Assembly (NCBI RefSeq): GCF_030269925.1 | Contig: NC_085108.1 | Location: forward strand, 1,488,001 to 1,552,000 | DNA length: 64,000 bases | Reading direction: 5' to 3' | From: Bombyx mori | Taxonomy: Eukaryota; Arthropoda; Insecta; Lepidoptera; Bombycidae | Shown here: one piece after another, positions 24,201 through 30,199 of the stretch | How positions within the stretch are numbered: position 1 is the first letter of the stretch | How the letters are laid out: each line of letters starts with the position of its first letter | Made by a program: the position numbers and the translations under genes | Notes under the pieces: model-generated | Told to the model about the DNA's origin: nothing | The model's database searches: none | Seen by the model: only the letters and a program-made list of their open reading frames with translations

Positions 24201-25217
24201 AGTAACCACTCACCCTCAAGTTATGAGGCCATATTTTAGTCTATCTACAAAAGCAATAAAAAAACACCGTTAAGTCATGAGCAAAAATTTTACTGAATTC
24301 CATGTTGCATAAAAATAATAATTGTAGAATCAAAACAGAAAAGAAACAAAAAAATTCTGTAGGCTGACTTAAAAAGTCATGTTTAATTTAGGAATGTCCA
24401 GCACAAATTGTCCCTGAGAAGTCCAAGATATCGCACCCTTTCAAATTTGGGCCTCTTGTAATAACTTCCTTCTTAATAACTTCTTTAATACAAAATAAAT
24501 AAAATTAAATTAAATAACTTCCTTCCTAACTGTATAATTCACTACAAGATTGAATCAGGAATGAAGAAATTAGCAGGAGATCTGGGTAACCGTGATATAA
24601 CTCGAAGGAGAAAAGTCGTGGTTGGCAAAGCACATTGCTGAGAGAAGAGATGTTGCTGAGGTCAAGGGGCCAAAATAAATAAAATGAAAAAGACAGGAGT
24701 CAGTTACACTTAAATGAACCCTTCAAGGAACTCCCCTAGTATAACCACCTACCAATAGTAGTATCGCTAATATGGTGTCCTTTGCTTTAGATGCGGCTAA
24801 TGATAAAGCTAGTACATCAACCTGGACTTTGTCCGAACCTCGTTTGAAGAAGTCCTTAGAGAACATTACGATATTATTGAGTCTGTTTATTAATCTAAAT
24901 AGTATAAGCTGACACAAAATGAAGCATATTTTTAATTAACACATTTTACTAACCAGTTTCTCAATTCAAATTATAAATTAAGTGTTCGATATTTTATAAT
25001 CGTACAAGAAAGTTATAATAACATATTTTATATTTCTAGTTTAGTAGAATTCATATATATATTTTTTAATAATATTCATGCATTTATTTTTTAATGGAAA
25101 AATCATCTACCTACCTTCAAACTCGGCTTCCACAATTTCTACTTTCTTTGCTGCTAAATTAGCCGCTATTAACAGTTTTAACGTTCCAGTATTGTTTTTG
25201 TTTGTGTATATCTTCAT
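95..25217 (-). CDS. MetRS: Methionyl-tRNA synthetase, cytoplasmic (20 exons, 3' end outside window)
   Basis: This class I aminoacyl-tRNA synthetase charges tRNA-Met with methionine in the cytosol. Twenty exons read on the minus strand join without a frame break into 822 codons (2466 nt); animal cytosolic MetRS is about 900 residues, so a C-terminal piece lies left of position 1. Domain order: GST-like N-terminal domain (about residues 1-205), acidic linker (about 206-247), Rossmann core starting at [19 protein letters not shown] with the HIGH-type HLGN at 271-274, zinc insertion with CxxC pairs at 380/383, 411/414 and 428/431, [11 protein letters not shown] at about 506-516, KFSKS (eukaryotic KMSKS variant) at 586-590, then the helical anticodon-binding domain from about 640. 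All introns are GT-AG. The start is the only ATG ahead of the GST-like segment and has A at -3. The introns are full of SINEs and Helitron-like elements. Identity is very secure; the C-terminal domain type cannot be judged here. Confidence 0.97.
304..629 (-). repeat. Bm1-type SINE, 3' truncated
   Basis: Antisense copy. The tRNA-like head with B-box gattcgaacaccggtg (as read on the plus strand) is at 558-573 and the head end at 629. The tail is missing beyond 304. Confidence 0.85.
753..896 (-). CDS. MetRS: MetRS exon 19
   Basis: [20 protein letters not shown] then [19 protein letters not shown]. The acceptor aattcag/GCAAAGG was chosen because it restores the SEDDK-QRGAT junction in phase. Confidence 0.93.
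1428..1676 (-). repeat. LINE 3'-end repeat (BMC1-like), copy
   Basis: Carries the shared blocks cttcgcagaatctac and gagaagatccggcgagaaac found at about a dozen sites in the window. The sense strand ends in a poly(A) after a 'gctatcagcttaggtagg' block at other copies. Family name is tentative. Confidence 0.65.
1843..1955. repeat. Fragment of palindromic MITE (cgtaaaagttaac family)
   Basis: Holds gttaacttttacgctatcga and the 'gccgctaggggcgctgtt' core also seen in the intact copy at 39130-39292. Confidence 0.6.
2013..2145 (-). CDS. MetRS: MetRS exon 18
   Basis: [20 protein letters not shown] then [13 protein letters not shown] and LLKGSEDD. The NQ-x-x-Q-x-x-x-PW block is typical of MetRS anticodon-binding helices. 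Confidence 0.95.
2255..2360. repeat. ATCGATT-rich palindromic stretch
   Basis: Repeated atcgat/aatcgatt words in both orientations over about 100 bp inside a MetRS intron. Confidence 0.5.
2517..2770 (-). repeat. Bm1-type SINE, 5' truncated
   Basis: Antisense copy starting at the tail (tagatgggtgga) and ending at aattataatttt, 26 bp from MetRS exon 17. Confidence 0.85.
2797..2945 (-). CDS. MetRS: MetRS exon 17 (anticodon-binding domain)
   Basis: [20 protein letters not shown] through [24 protein letters not shown] opens the helical anticodon-binding domain. The donor GCAG/gttgtg is atypical, but the phase joins to exon 18. Confidence 0.95.
3183..3597 (-). mobile_element. Helitron-like non-autonomous element, family A
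   Basis: Reads on the minus strand from cacgtattat-type 5' end to a gtcg-aat-cgac hairpin and CTAG, then T. It sits inside a second repeat whose halves are at about 3100-3180 and 3598-3660. Confidence 0.75.
3702..3910 (-). repeat. LINE 3'-end repeat (BMC1-like)
   Basis: Same family as 1428-1676, with the complete cctacctaagctgatagcc end on the left. Confidence 0.65.
4161..4548. repeat. Repeat with 'ctattgcata' inverted ends
   Basis: Begins aagctattgcata and contains ctatgcaatagcttt near its right end; related to 23581-23863. Flanked by tatttatttatt on both sides, possibly a target duplication. Confidence 0.5.
4742..5367 (+). mobile_element. 5'-truncated non-LTR retrotransposon with poly(A) tail
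   Basis: A strongly GC-rich 626-bp insert ending in about 26 A, flanked by a 12-bp target duplication, aattatcggatt, at 4730-4741 and 5368-5379. Composition suits an R1-clade element of silkworm, but no reverse transcriptase is included, so the family is open. ORFs inside are incidental. Confidence 0.85.
5479..5887 (+). repeat. Interspersed repeat G (ggcgggaacgcgaggagtg)
   Basis: About 400-bp repeat from tttttggcgggaacgcga to cataaaatccctta. Other copies at 8764-9128, 19673-20072, 31996-32140 and 41318-41525. Confidence 0.7.
5990..6239 (+). repeat. Bm1-type SINE, head missing
   Basis: Sense copy from ctggtggtaggaactctc to the aagcaataaaaaa tail. Confidence 0.85.
6583..6943 (+). mobile_element. 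Helitron-like element, family D
   Basis: Starts a/TCTATATAAAAATGAATT and ends gggtcagTTAG/t. Shares ctcgagaacggctggaccga with copies at 21708, 44372, 57303 and 58849. Confidence 0.7.
6607..6718 (-). repeat. Short SINE, second family
   Basis: About 110 bp: poly(T), attgcctttgtaggcagacg ... aagccgctgcctac. tgctgtt repeats at both flanks, a likely target duplication. Confidence 0.8.
7018..7115 (-). CDS. MetRS: MetRS exon 16
   Basis: [20 protein letters not shown] followed by [13 protein letters not shown] nested transposon block ends 20 bp downstream of the donor (6997), and a Bm1 starts about 35 bp upstream of the exon (7151). Confidence 0.96.
7151..7593 (+). repeat. Bm1-type SINE, full length
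   Basis: tRNA-like head (box A ggcctaacggataag, box B ggtgttcgaatcccg), body, and poly(A) tail after aagcaat or atgcaat. It lies about 35 bp upstream of MetRS exon 16. Confidence 0.93.
7677..7747 (-). CDS. MetRS: MetRS exon 15 (KMSKS loop)
   Basis: [20 protein letters not shown], ending NDAQ. KFSKS at 586-590 is the eukaryotic form of the KMSKS loop that stabilises the adenylation transition state. 71 bp. Confidence 0.97.
7930..8205 (-). pseudogene. LINE (RTE-like) reverse transcriptase C-terminal remnant
   Basis: On the minus strand a decayed frame includes [19 protein letters not shown], similar to the end of lepidopteran LINE ORFs (…MTADRR-W-KTYCADPT). Confidence 0.5.
8574..8691 (-). CDS. 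MetRS: MetRS exon 14
   Basis: [20 protein letters not shown] through [20 protein letters not shown] is a conserved active-site block. Phase 1 donor ACCG/gtgcgt. Confidence 0.96.
8764..9128 (+). repeat. Interspersed repeat G, interrupted
   Basis: Same family as 5479-5887. Its last part resumes at 9487-9524 after a LINE fragment. Confidence 0.7.
9162..9487 (-). pseudogene. RTE-type LINE reverse transcriptase, C-terminal fragment
   Basis: About 108 open codons: [56 protein letters not shown], ending SQDPTDA-stop. [11 protein letters not shown] is the hallmark C-terminal block of RTE-like LINEs. No start codon; a 5'-truncated insertion in repeat G. Confidence 0.8.
9560..9752 (-). repeat. Bm1-type SINE, diverged and truncated
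   Basis: Antisense tail and body from gcttagtagggtggacga to cgacagaaatagg. Confidence 0.75.
9763..9960 (+). repeat. Diverged copy related to repeat G
   Basis: Shares the 'tggaacaaagtcactgga' and 'accatttcattcat' layout with repeat G, but is strongly diverged. Confidence 0.4.
10103..10204 (-). CDS. MetRS: MetRS exon 13
   Basis: [20 protein letters not shown] and on to WWKPDKEYD, 34 codons. [11 protein letters not shown] contains the methionine-pocket aromatic residues. Donor GAC/gtgagt. Confidence 0.97.
10588..10705 (-). repeat. Short SINE, second family
   Basis: tttttttattgcccttgtag to aagccgctgtctacc, as at 14475-14588. Confidence 0.8.
10983..11147 (-). CDS. MetRS: MetRS exon 12
   Basis: [20 protein letters not shown] to [20 protein letters not shown]. 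RDLxWGxPVP is a conserved MetRS block. 55 codons, phase 0 at both ends, strongly GC-rich. Confidence 0.97.
12285..12475 (+). repeat. TGAA-type microsatellite
   Basis: Imperfect tgaatgaatgag repeats over about 190 bp beside MetRS exon 11. The serine/isoleucine-rich ORF across it is a product of the repeat. Confidence 0.9.
12494..12671 (-). CDS. MetRS: MetRS exon 11 (zinc knuckles)
   Basis: [20 protein letters not shown] followed by [20 protein letters not shown]. It supplies Cys 396, 401, 411, 414, 428 and 431 of the two zinc knuckles. GC-rich, unlike the introns. Donor GGGCAG/gtaggg. Confidence 0.97.
12849..13226 (+). mobile_element. Solo LTR of a retrotransposon
   Basis: 378 bp beginning TGTTACGC and ending GCGTAACA (perfect 8-bp inverted ends). 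A TATA box (tataaaag, 13023-13030) lies about 30 bp before an arthropod-type initiator, tcagtcagt. Flanks atac and atat could be a decayed 4-bp target duplication. No internal retrotransposon sequence is next to it. Confidence 0.75.
13022..13060 (+). promoter_or_regulatory. Core promoter inside the solo LTR
   Basis: tataaaag followed about 28 bp later by gtcagtcagt. It points along the plus strand, antisense to MetRS. Confidence 0.6.
13345..13449 (-). CDS. MetRS: MetRS exon 10 (first zinc cysteines)
   Basis: Residues 355-389 plus two bases: [20 protein letters not shown] then [13 protein letters not shown]. The C380xxC383 pair opens the zinc-knuckle insertion. Confidence 0.96.
13803..13960 (+). 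repeat. Possible tRNA-derived SINE, diverged
   Basis: Contains ggcgcagcagatagagg and tgggttcgtctcatctc, resembling pol III boxes A and B of tRNA-derived SINEs. Confidence 0.4.
14180..14325 (+). repeat. Retroelement 3' end (gttcaacaagtatgt family)
   Basis: cccgctgagtttcttgccaa ... gttcaacaagtatgtac ... ttgatttgatttgattt tail. The same family is split by a Helitron-like element at 3100-3660. Confidence 0.6.
14475..14588 (-). repeat. Short SINE, second family
   Basis: attgcccttgtaggcagacg to aagccgctgcctacc, preceded by an ATT microsatellite at 14455-14475. Confidence 0.85.
14918..15155 (-). repeat. Bm1-type SINE, head missing
   Basis: Antisense, tail at left, ending cctaccaccagta 17 bp from the MetRS exon 9 donor. 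Confidence 0.85.
15172..15299 (-). CDS. MetRS: MetRS exon 9
   Basis: [19 protein letters not shown] followed by [14 protein letters not shown]. It is tightly boxed in by repeats: an antisense Bm1 ends 17 bp beyond the donor, and a Helitron-like end lies 29 bp upstream of the acceptor. Confidence 0.97.
15329..15574 (-). mobile_element. Helitron-like element, family F
   Basis: Minus-strand element starting t/CTAT-like sequence at the right and ending cgggtacagCTAG/t at 15329. The same family, in the other orientation, runs off the window from about 63820. Contains catcattaacgcccccgcaa. Confidence 0.65.
15641..16094 (-). repeat. Bm1-type SINE, full length
   Basis: Antisense: poly(T), tattgcttagatgagtgg, body, and tRNA-like head ending ggccacgacgacttc. 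Confidence 0.93.
16096..16500. mobile_element. Palindromic MITE (cgtaaaagttaac family) split by another MITE
   Basis: The halves at 16096-16171 and 16449-16500 carry agcgtaaaagttaac and gttaacttttacgctatcga. The intact relative is at 39130-39292. Confidence 0.7.
16172..16448 (+). mobile_element. 276-bp MITE (gagtcgtctattatcaaagg), copy 1
   Basis: About 30-bp inverted ends, gagtcgtctattatcaaagg and cctttgttaatagtcgactc. Flanked by the 4-bp duplication aaat (16168-16171, 16449-16452). Confidence 0.9.
16631..16728 (+). repeat. Bm1-type SINE with internal deletion
   Basis: Jumps from gagtccgcgcgggta directly to accacttaacac, losing about 150 bp of the body. Confidence 0.75.
16771..17030 (-). 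repeat. Bm1-type SINE, head missing
   Basis: Antisense poly(T), tattgcttagatggatgg to cctaccaccagtgc. Confidence 0.88.
17262..17337 (-). CDS. MetRS: MetRS exon 8
   Basis: 76-bp exon giving [20 protein letters not shown] and ending [15 protein letters not shown] is a near-invariant MetRS active-site block. Confidence 0.97.
18130..18246 (-). CDS. MetRS: MetRS exon 7 (HIGH motif)
   Basis: Residues 248-286, carrying [23 protein letters not shown] at 271-274 is the class I HIGH signature that binds ATP. Donor GCAAG/gtgaca. Confidence 0.97.
18325..18470 (+). repeat. Bm1-type SINE, old and diverged
   Basis: ggtaggtaccaccgcctatt to aacaccagg and gctcgacaaccca, with many changes. Confidence 0.6.
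18547..18706 (-). repeat. Bm1-type SINE, tail half
   Basis: Antisense, tattacttagataggtggac to acggctgccccacc. It stops 90 bp from MetRS exon 6. Confidence 0.85.
18796..18918 (-). CDS. MetRS: MetRS exon 6 (acidic linker)
   Basis: Residues 207-247 plus two bases, containing [20 protein letters not shown] and ending LKQEKI. It is the charged linker between the GST-like and catalytic domains. Donor GATTGT/gtaagt. Confidence 0.92.
19027..19459 (+). mobile_element. Helitron-like element, family B
   Basis: a/TCTATACTAATATTATAAAG to ggagcggttcgCTAA/t, with TC and CTRR ends between A and T. Related copy at 61793-62113. Confidence 0.72.
19505..19665 (-). repeat. Repeat also present at 30780-30905
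   Basis: ttgaacccacgcttcgtctg and attgaatcgcgaatcaa occur in inverse orientation at 30780-30905. Confidence 0.6.
19673..20072 (-). repeat. Interspersed repeat G
   Basis: Antisense full copy ending at ctcgcgttcccgccaaaaag. Confidence 0.75.
20087..20319 (+). repeat. Bm1-type SINE, head missing
   Basis: Sense copy from tactggtggtagaacctc to the aagcaataaaaaaaa tail. Confidence 0.88.
20417..20514 (-). CDS. MetRS: MetRS exon 5
   Basis: Residues 175-206 plus two bases: [10 protein letters not shown] to NLVSPAG. This is the end of the GST-like domain and the start of the linker. Acceptor cttccag, donor gtgagc. Confidence 0.9.
20556..20757 (+). repeat. LINE 3'-end repeat (BMC1-like)
   Basis: cagcccactgagtttctcgc to ggctatcagattaggtagg and poly(A). 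It ends immediately beside the MetRS exon 4 donor. Confidence 0.7.
20763..20906 (-). CDS. MetRS: MetRS exon 4
   Basis: Residues 127-174, starting [17 protein letters not shown], the conserved 'S-x-ADI' helix of GST-like domains. 48 codons, phase 0, donor gtgagt. Confidence 0.95.
21507..21650 (-). CDS. MetRS: MetRS exon 3
   Basis: Residues 79-126, starting [18 protein letters not shown], which matches the WLEWEATQLQP region of vertebrate MetRS. Exactly 48 codons, phase 0 at both ends, ending YVLG/gtgtgt. Confidence 0.94.
21708..21997 (-). mobile_element. Helitron-like element, family D
   Basis: Minus-oriented: CTAA at 21708-21711 is the complement of the TTAG end, and the TC end lies in gtatagatag. 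Confidence 0.7.
22052..22327 (+). mobile_element. 276-bp MITE, copy 2
   Basis: Same inverted ends as 16172-16448. The target duplication attt is at 22048-22051 and 22328-22331. Confidence 0.92.
22410..22847 (+). repeat. Bm1-type SINE, full length
   Basis: Head gaagtcgtcgtggcctaagc, box B ggtgttcgaatctc, tail aagcaataaaaaaa. Confidence 0.93.
23149..23279 (-). CDS. MetRS: MetRS exon 2
   Basis: Residues 35-78, including [20 protein letters not shown], the GST-fold 'substrate line' segment. The acceptor is ttgcag/ACGATG. The donor CAATGGCAA/gtttttt is weak, but the frame joins correctly to exon 3. Confidence 0.93.
23581..23863. repeat. Repeat with 'ctattgcata' inverted ends
   Basis: aagctattgcatagctttta at the left, gctatgcaatagctttaccg near the right. 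Shorter relative of 4161-4548. Confidence 0.5.
24148..24260 (+). repeat. Short SINE, second family, diverged
   Basis: ttggctgtgcccttggcatt ... agtaaccactcaccctca ... aagcaataaaaaaac. Confidence 0.6.
25115..25217 (-). CDS. MetRS: MetRS exon 1 (start codon, GST-like domain)
   Basis: Encodes M1 to E34 plus one base, starting [20 protein letters not shown], the first strand and helix of the GST-like domain. The ATG is at 25217 and the donor reads GAAG/gtaggt. Confidence 0.93.
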
Positions 25218-26457
25218 TTTAATTATTTCTAACACAAAAACCAATTTTTTAAAACTTTGCAATAATTGTACATAACCCCTAAATTAAATAGTTGGCATAT
25301 TTCACTACGTTCCAGATCAGCTTGCAAAATAGTGAAATTCTAATAGTCTTATTGGAACTCTTCCAATTATTTGCTTCTCGTTCTAGCTTACGTACTTAAG
25401 ATTGGTCTGAGTGATGAGACTGAAAATTTGGACACAAAATATTAACAATCTGTTTTTATGGTTTTGGAACGTGCCTACGAGTAGAATCTGTCTGCCAAAG
25501 GTAGCGAATATACAGCCAAATATTTTACAACGAAAAGTGGAATGGAACAAGTGGAAGTAAAATGGAATGTAGGTAGTCATGATGATTAAATTTGAAAATG
25601 AATAAGGCATGAAATGAAATGGAATTCGTAGGGAAAAAATTAAATTAACCAGATCTAAGTAAAATAATAAACATTTGTGAATATGATTCATGAACTTTTT
25701 GTAAAGATGCATTTTTCCACAATTCATAATAAATAAATGATAGTTAAGCAAAAAAAATATTACCCCAGAGTCACATGATTAATCCAGAAAAATCACTAAA
25801 TTGACCACTATAAATTAATACACATAAGTTCATTCCTTGATGAGTAGGTACCTATATAAACACTGCCGCAACTACGAGTGCTCTCAAAAATTAAATTCCC
25901 CTGACCTCCTTTACATTATCTATCTATTTAAAAATTTATCAGTGTCTAGGTCGGATAAGGCAAAAGGTTCAAATATTTGTTGCTACTACGTTGAACAAAA
26001 TCTATCCAATTTTAATCAGTTAAAATTAACTTTCTTTCAAGTCGAAGCTGTTACGAAACTTAGGTGATCGATATTTTAGTTAATAGTATCGTAAAGCGCT
26101 TTATTCACGATATATCGCGGCTGTACGTCAGCTCAAGGCCGCGGTCAGTGCTGGGTGTAGCATACAGACTATCGTGCGCGCATCAAGCGTGATGAGAATA
26201 AATCGAACGAATTAAATGAGAGGGTTTTAATTTATTTAAAATGCCAGCTGTTTTATCAAAACGCCAAAAAATGAGAGTTCTTCTGATGTCAACAGCAGCA
26301 GAAGAGAGGCAAAAAATAGCAAATTATTATTTTAAACGTGCAGAGTATACTTAATTATTTAATATTATTTTTTTTAGCAACGCTATCAATCGTTGCAGCT
26401 TCCCCTAAAATGGGCCCAAAAATTGTAATACGTTTATTATTTTTTGTTTATTTCATA
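25218..26457. other. Upstream region of MetRS; no other clear gene
   Basis: AT-rich DNA holding the presumed MetRS 5' UTR and promoter. The reading frames at 25383-25751 and 25837-26067 show no recognisable domain. A GC-richer, promoter-like patch lies at about 26090-26220. Confidence 0.5.
26241..26354 (+). CDS. Unidentified 37-codon ORF, possible first exon
   Basis: MPAVLSKRQKMRVLLMSTAA continuing EERQKIANYYFKRAEYT to TAA. The ATG follows aaa and a GC-containing leader (26100-26220) unlike the AT-rich surroundings. It is basic and helical in look; I recognise no family. A GT inside AGAGTATACT could be a splice donor. It lies 0.9-1.0 kb upstream of MetRS on the opposite strand, so it could share its promoter region, or be chance. 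Confidence 0.3.
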   Translation: MPAVLSKRQKMRVLLMSTAAEERQKIANYYFKRAEYT

Positions 26458-27589
26458 TACTTAGTCTGGCCATAAATACTGTTACCATTAAAAATAAATA
26501 AAAATTTATTGCAAATAACATTTATTACTTTTACTTACTTACTTACTACTTAAATATAAAACAATTTAAACTATAAAAAGCTTATTCGAAGTGGTCTCCA
26601 TTGGCTGCAATACAGTCCTTTAAACATTGAGGCCAGTTATCAATAGAAGAACGCATTCTTTCCATGGGAAAAATTTTCACTGCCAATCGTACGGATATTT
26701 TAGGGACTCCAAATTATCATGGCGTTTAGAGCAAGCCGTACTCTCTAAAGCTGACCATAAATCATAATCCAGCGGATTAAGATCGGGACTAAACGACGGC
26801 CAGTCTTCAGCTCTGATGAAGTCCGAAACGTTCGTTTCCAACCAAGACTGCGTAGACCGAGCTTTATGACCTGGCACAGAGTCTTGCTGGAAGGACCATT
26901 CTTGATTATTGAACATGGTGTTGTTAAGGGGCTTCACTACCTTCTTAAGAATGGTATCTTGATACACTTGTGCCGATTTTTTGATACCTTTTTCACAAAA
27001 GTATGGCCCAGTCACTCCTTCATAGCTAATACCCCACCAAACCATCACTGAAGTCGGATAGTGCCCACGTTGCACTCTGTCGACTAATTGGGAAGCATCC
27101 TTAGAGCTTTGAGGATAAATACGGTCATTTTGTTTGTTAAAATGTTGCTAAATTATAAAAATTTTCTCATCCGTAAACAAAATTTTTCTATGAACTCCCT
27201 TTGCGTACCGCTTGAGTAGTTGTTTCGATTTTACCACCCTATTCTCTTTTAAATTATCAGTTAAGAAATGACCAGTACGTCTCTTATTGGCTGCAAGTCC
27301 TAAGTCATCTTTTAAAATACGCGACATGGTTCTAGGTGCTATCTTCATCTCCCGAGATAAAATCTTTTGCTTTCTTTATTTTGTGTAATGCAATTCGACA
27401 GCAATGCAAACAGCGATTCGGTTCTCTTTATCACCCCACTCCATTTTAATATCGCAAAATATTGTACAATGTATTGGCGCCAAAAGGAAAAAACTCGATG
27501 AGCAATCATATAAAAATGACAGATTCCAAATTCAAATGTAATGATTTGTTTATTTTTAATTGTAACAGTATTTATGGCCAGGCTAAGTA
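26458..27589 (-). mobile_element. Mariner-family (DD37D) transposon, inactive
   Basis: A complete element bounded by about 33-bp terminal inverted repeats (tacttag-y-ctggccata...), differing at two positions, and flanked by TA duplications at 26456-26457 and 27590-27591. At 1132 bp it is shorter than the usual 1.3 kb. It is the only DNA transposon in the window with transposase coding sequence and lies between MetRS and PDK. Confidence 0.93.
26585..27444 (-). pseudogene. Broken mariner transposase
   Basis: Transposase remnant starting at the ATG at 27444 (MEWGDKENRIAVCI). The catalytic triad is visible: FTDEK, QQDSVPGH and PDLNPLDYDLW, with 37 residues between the second and third Asp, hence DD37D. 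It is dead for at least three reasons: a stop after HYTK with most of the N-terminal helix-turn-helix region deleted, an in-frame TAG at 27148-27150 just after FTDEKIFII, and a frame shift near 26690, after which the C-terminus (KIFPMERMRSSIDNWPQCLK) continues in another frame. Confidence 0.9.
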
Positions 27590-27899
27590 TATTCAAGCAC
27601 ACCGAGGTAGCATTCATTCTCGACAGAGAGTTGAAAGTGTACGCACGATCACTGTAAATGACTCTGTAAGTGAAAAGTGGAAATAAATACAAGTTAAAGT
27701 GTAAAGTGACGCATTATTTAATTCCTGCTGACCTAAGCCCTTTAATAATTATCGACGTACGTCAAGCCTATTCATGGTACTTTTGCATCATGCATGGCCT
27801 TGGCGGGACGTACAGCAAGATGTAACGTGTATAGAACGCTTTATTATGTATTAAAGTTTGATTAGCATGTAAAAGTAATTTTATGGTCTTAGTGATTTT

Positions 27900-28178
27900 T
27901 TTTTCCTACCTAAGCTGGTAGCCTGGAGCGGCTATTTCAGCGTAACCGTAACTAGTAGGTGAGCTCACGGGGCTCAAACTTGACGACGATGCTAACACGA
28001 ACCCTAGCAAGAGTCGTGCTTCGCAGAATCTACCACCGGATCCGAAACGCGAATCCGGCGAGAAACTCAGTGGGCTGTATCTGAGAGTTAATTTACTCGT
28101 CGAGCCCTTCGTCGCAAGCGACGGGTTCGACGAGAACGGTGACCGGTGCTTGAAGTACCTAGATATTTTACCTCGCCT
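27900..28178 (-). repeat. LINE 3'-end repeat (BMC1-like)
   Basis: tttcctacctaagctggtag at left through tcgtcgcaagcgacgggttc and caccggt-type sequence. Confidence 0.7.
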
Positions 28179-28383
28179 GCATATCATCGGGTAGTCTTAG
28201 TGATGAAACCACTGAAGTATTTATTGGTCTATGGATGAAACTAGCGCGCGCGAAAGTTTAATTTCCTCTACCAACATAACTTAATCATGACAGTAGGTGT
28301 CTTTCAAGTTCCGGTGGCGTCTAGTGACTTCGATCTTTTTCCGGTCTTCTCTGGTTGTGTCTGGCGGCATTCGCCATTCGCAT

Positions 28384-28566
28384 TTGGCGAAGTCCATACA
28401 TCGTAAATATGGCCATCTACTTTGAGATGTGAGTTCTAAGATCTCCGTTTTTACAATACAAAGACAGACCCATCTTTCAAACTGACACGTATTACTGCTT
28501 CACGGCAGAAATAGGCAGGGCGGTGGTACCTACCCGCGCGGACTCGCAGGACGCCCTTACCACCAG
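28384..28566 (-). repeat. Bm1-type SINE, diverged
   Basis: Antisense, with ttactgcttcacggcagaaa and tacccgcgcggactcgca preserved. Confidence 0.75.
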
Positions 28567-29837
28567 CATATCTCAGAGGACATTCAATATATAAAAATGT
28601 CCACGGAAATAAAACAAATATGCATTCCTTTAAAATTTTTATTTATAAAATTATATCTTCTTTATCCTTAACAACTAAACATACAAACTAAATATTACAC
28701 AAGCTTCTGGAATTAATTCATTATTAATAAAAAATAAAAAAAAACCAAAAGTAATATAAAATGCAAAAGTACTTAATAATTAATTAGGGTACATTCTGAG
28801 CTGCAATTGTTTGAGTATGAGTGAATATAGCCTTATCGTTTCAGTACGGTTTGAATTCAGTCCCACATATATCGTGGCCACTGAATAAATCCAATATAAA
28901 ATTTAATTAGTATATTTAAATCAGTGATTCTCAAACTTTCTCATCGCGTTTTACATCACACAAAAATAAACTTTTACTGTTTTTAGTTTTTTAGTACTCA
29001 AAGGGACTCATTTTAATAATATATTTTGGTTATTATATTTGTTTCTTTACTTTTATGTTCATTTTCCATTAATTTTCAATTACAATTTGATGTTTTTTCA
29101 TTTTAATATAAAAATGTGGATATTACTTCGGTTTTATCGAGTCTTAGACATCGCCCCTGGAGTTCAGTAATACCTATACAATTACAAAATGACATGGCTC
29201 ACATTAATGGCGAGGGACACAGCTCTGATTGAGAATAACTGATAAAACACATGCACTAATTAAACTAATTTAAGTATGCATTTTTTTGTAAATAAGTTAA
29301 TTCGTGATGTTCTTGCGAAATATTCGAAAAGTGTATTTATTTTTTAATTCTTTACTTTGAATATAATTTAATTTTTCATATAAAACTCATAGATGCAGTC
29401 AGATAAGTCAGATACGTCATATTAAGTTACGGGTCTTTTTGAAGTATTATCAAACTCAATATCATAAGTCAATACCATATCGAGGAGTGAAAAGCTAAAT
29501 AGCCTTAAAGTGTCAGTAATATTTTGTGTTTACATGAGAGAGCCATTTAAAGTTTAAAATTTGGAAAAAAATATTATTTGAAACAAAAAAAAAAAACTTC
29601 TTCAGTTACTTGAATGGGGTGAACTTAATAAAAGTTCAATTAAAAACAATGGACTGCTGATGCTGATATTAAATAAAACGGACCTTTCATTACAAAGATA
29701 AATATCGCGTGTCAAGCGAATATTGCTTAAAACAAATTATATCCCTTTCATCGCTCGATATCATATAGTCAATATCAGTCTATAGTCAAAACGTTTATTT
29801 TATAGAAACTAAAAAATATATTTATGTAAAGTACATA
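28567..29837. other. AT-rich intergenic DNA; no gene seen
   Basis: No conserved reading frame or named repeat, apart from one member (29530-29770) of a diverged local duplication. Confidence 0.6.
29530..29770 (+). repeat. Diverged local duplication, copy 1
   Basis: gagagccattt ... agttcaattaaaaaca ... ctgatgctgatatt ... tcgcgtgtcaagcgaat. Matches 31158-31375. Confidence 0.65.
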
Positions 29838-30199
29838 TCGACGCTTGAAAGGCAAACGTGACTAAGCGACAATAACTGCTTTGTACATAAATTATAGGCA
29901 ATAACCATATTCGATGCGCAAAAAAATATATTTCTAGGTCTGTTAAAATCATTTAAATCCTACAGCTAGTTTTTTTTTTTTTTTTTTTATTGCCTTTGTA
30001 GGCAGACGAGCATATGGCCCACCTGATGGTGAGTGGTTACCGTCGCCCATGGACTTCAGCAATGCCAAGGGCAGAGCCAAGCCGCTGCCTACCGTAGATT
30101 CGTTAAAATATAATTTTTTTTCATGTATTTTAACTTTAAATTAGTCTACTGTAAAGTTTACGCATTGTCGCTTAGTCACGTTTGCCTTTCAAGCGTCGA
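29838..30199. mobile_element. Long-TIR element (tcgacgcttgaaagg), copy 2
   Basis: Inverted ends at 29838 and 30199, flanked by TA on both sides. A short SINE is inserted at about 29970-30093. Confidence 0.9.
29970..30093 (-). repeat. Short SINE, second family, nested
   Basis: Poly(T), attgcctttgtaggcagacg to aagccgctgcctacc, inside the long-TIR element. Confidence 0.85.

Noticed and set aside
25383..25751. 122-codon minus-strand ORF upstream of MetRS
   Set aside because: Low-complexity, AT-driven residues (F, I, L, H) and no recognisable domain.
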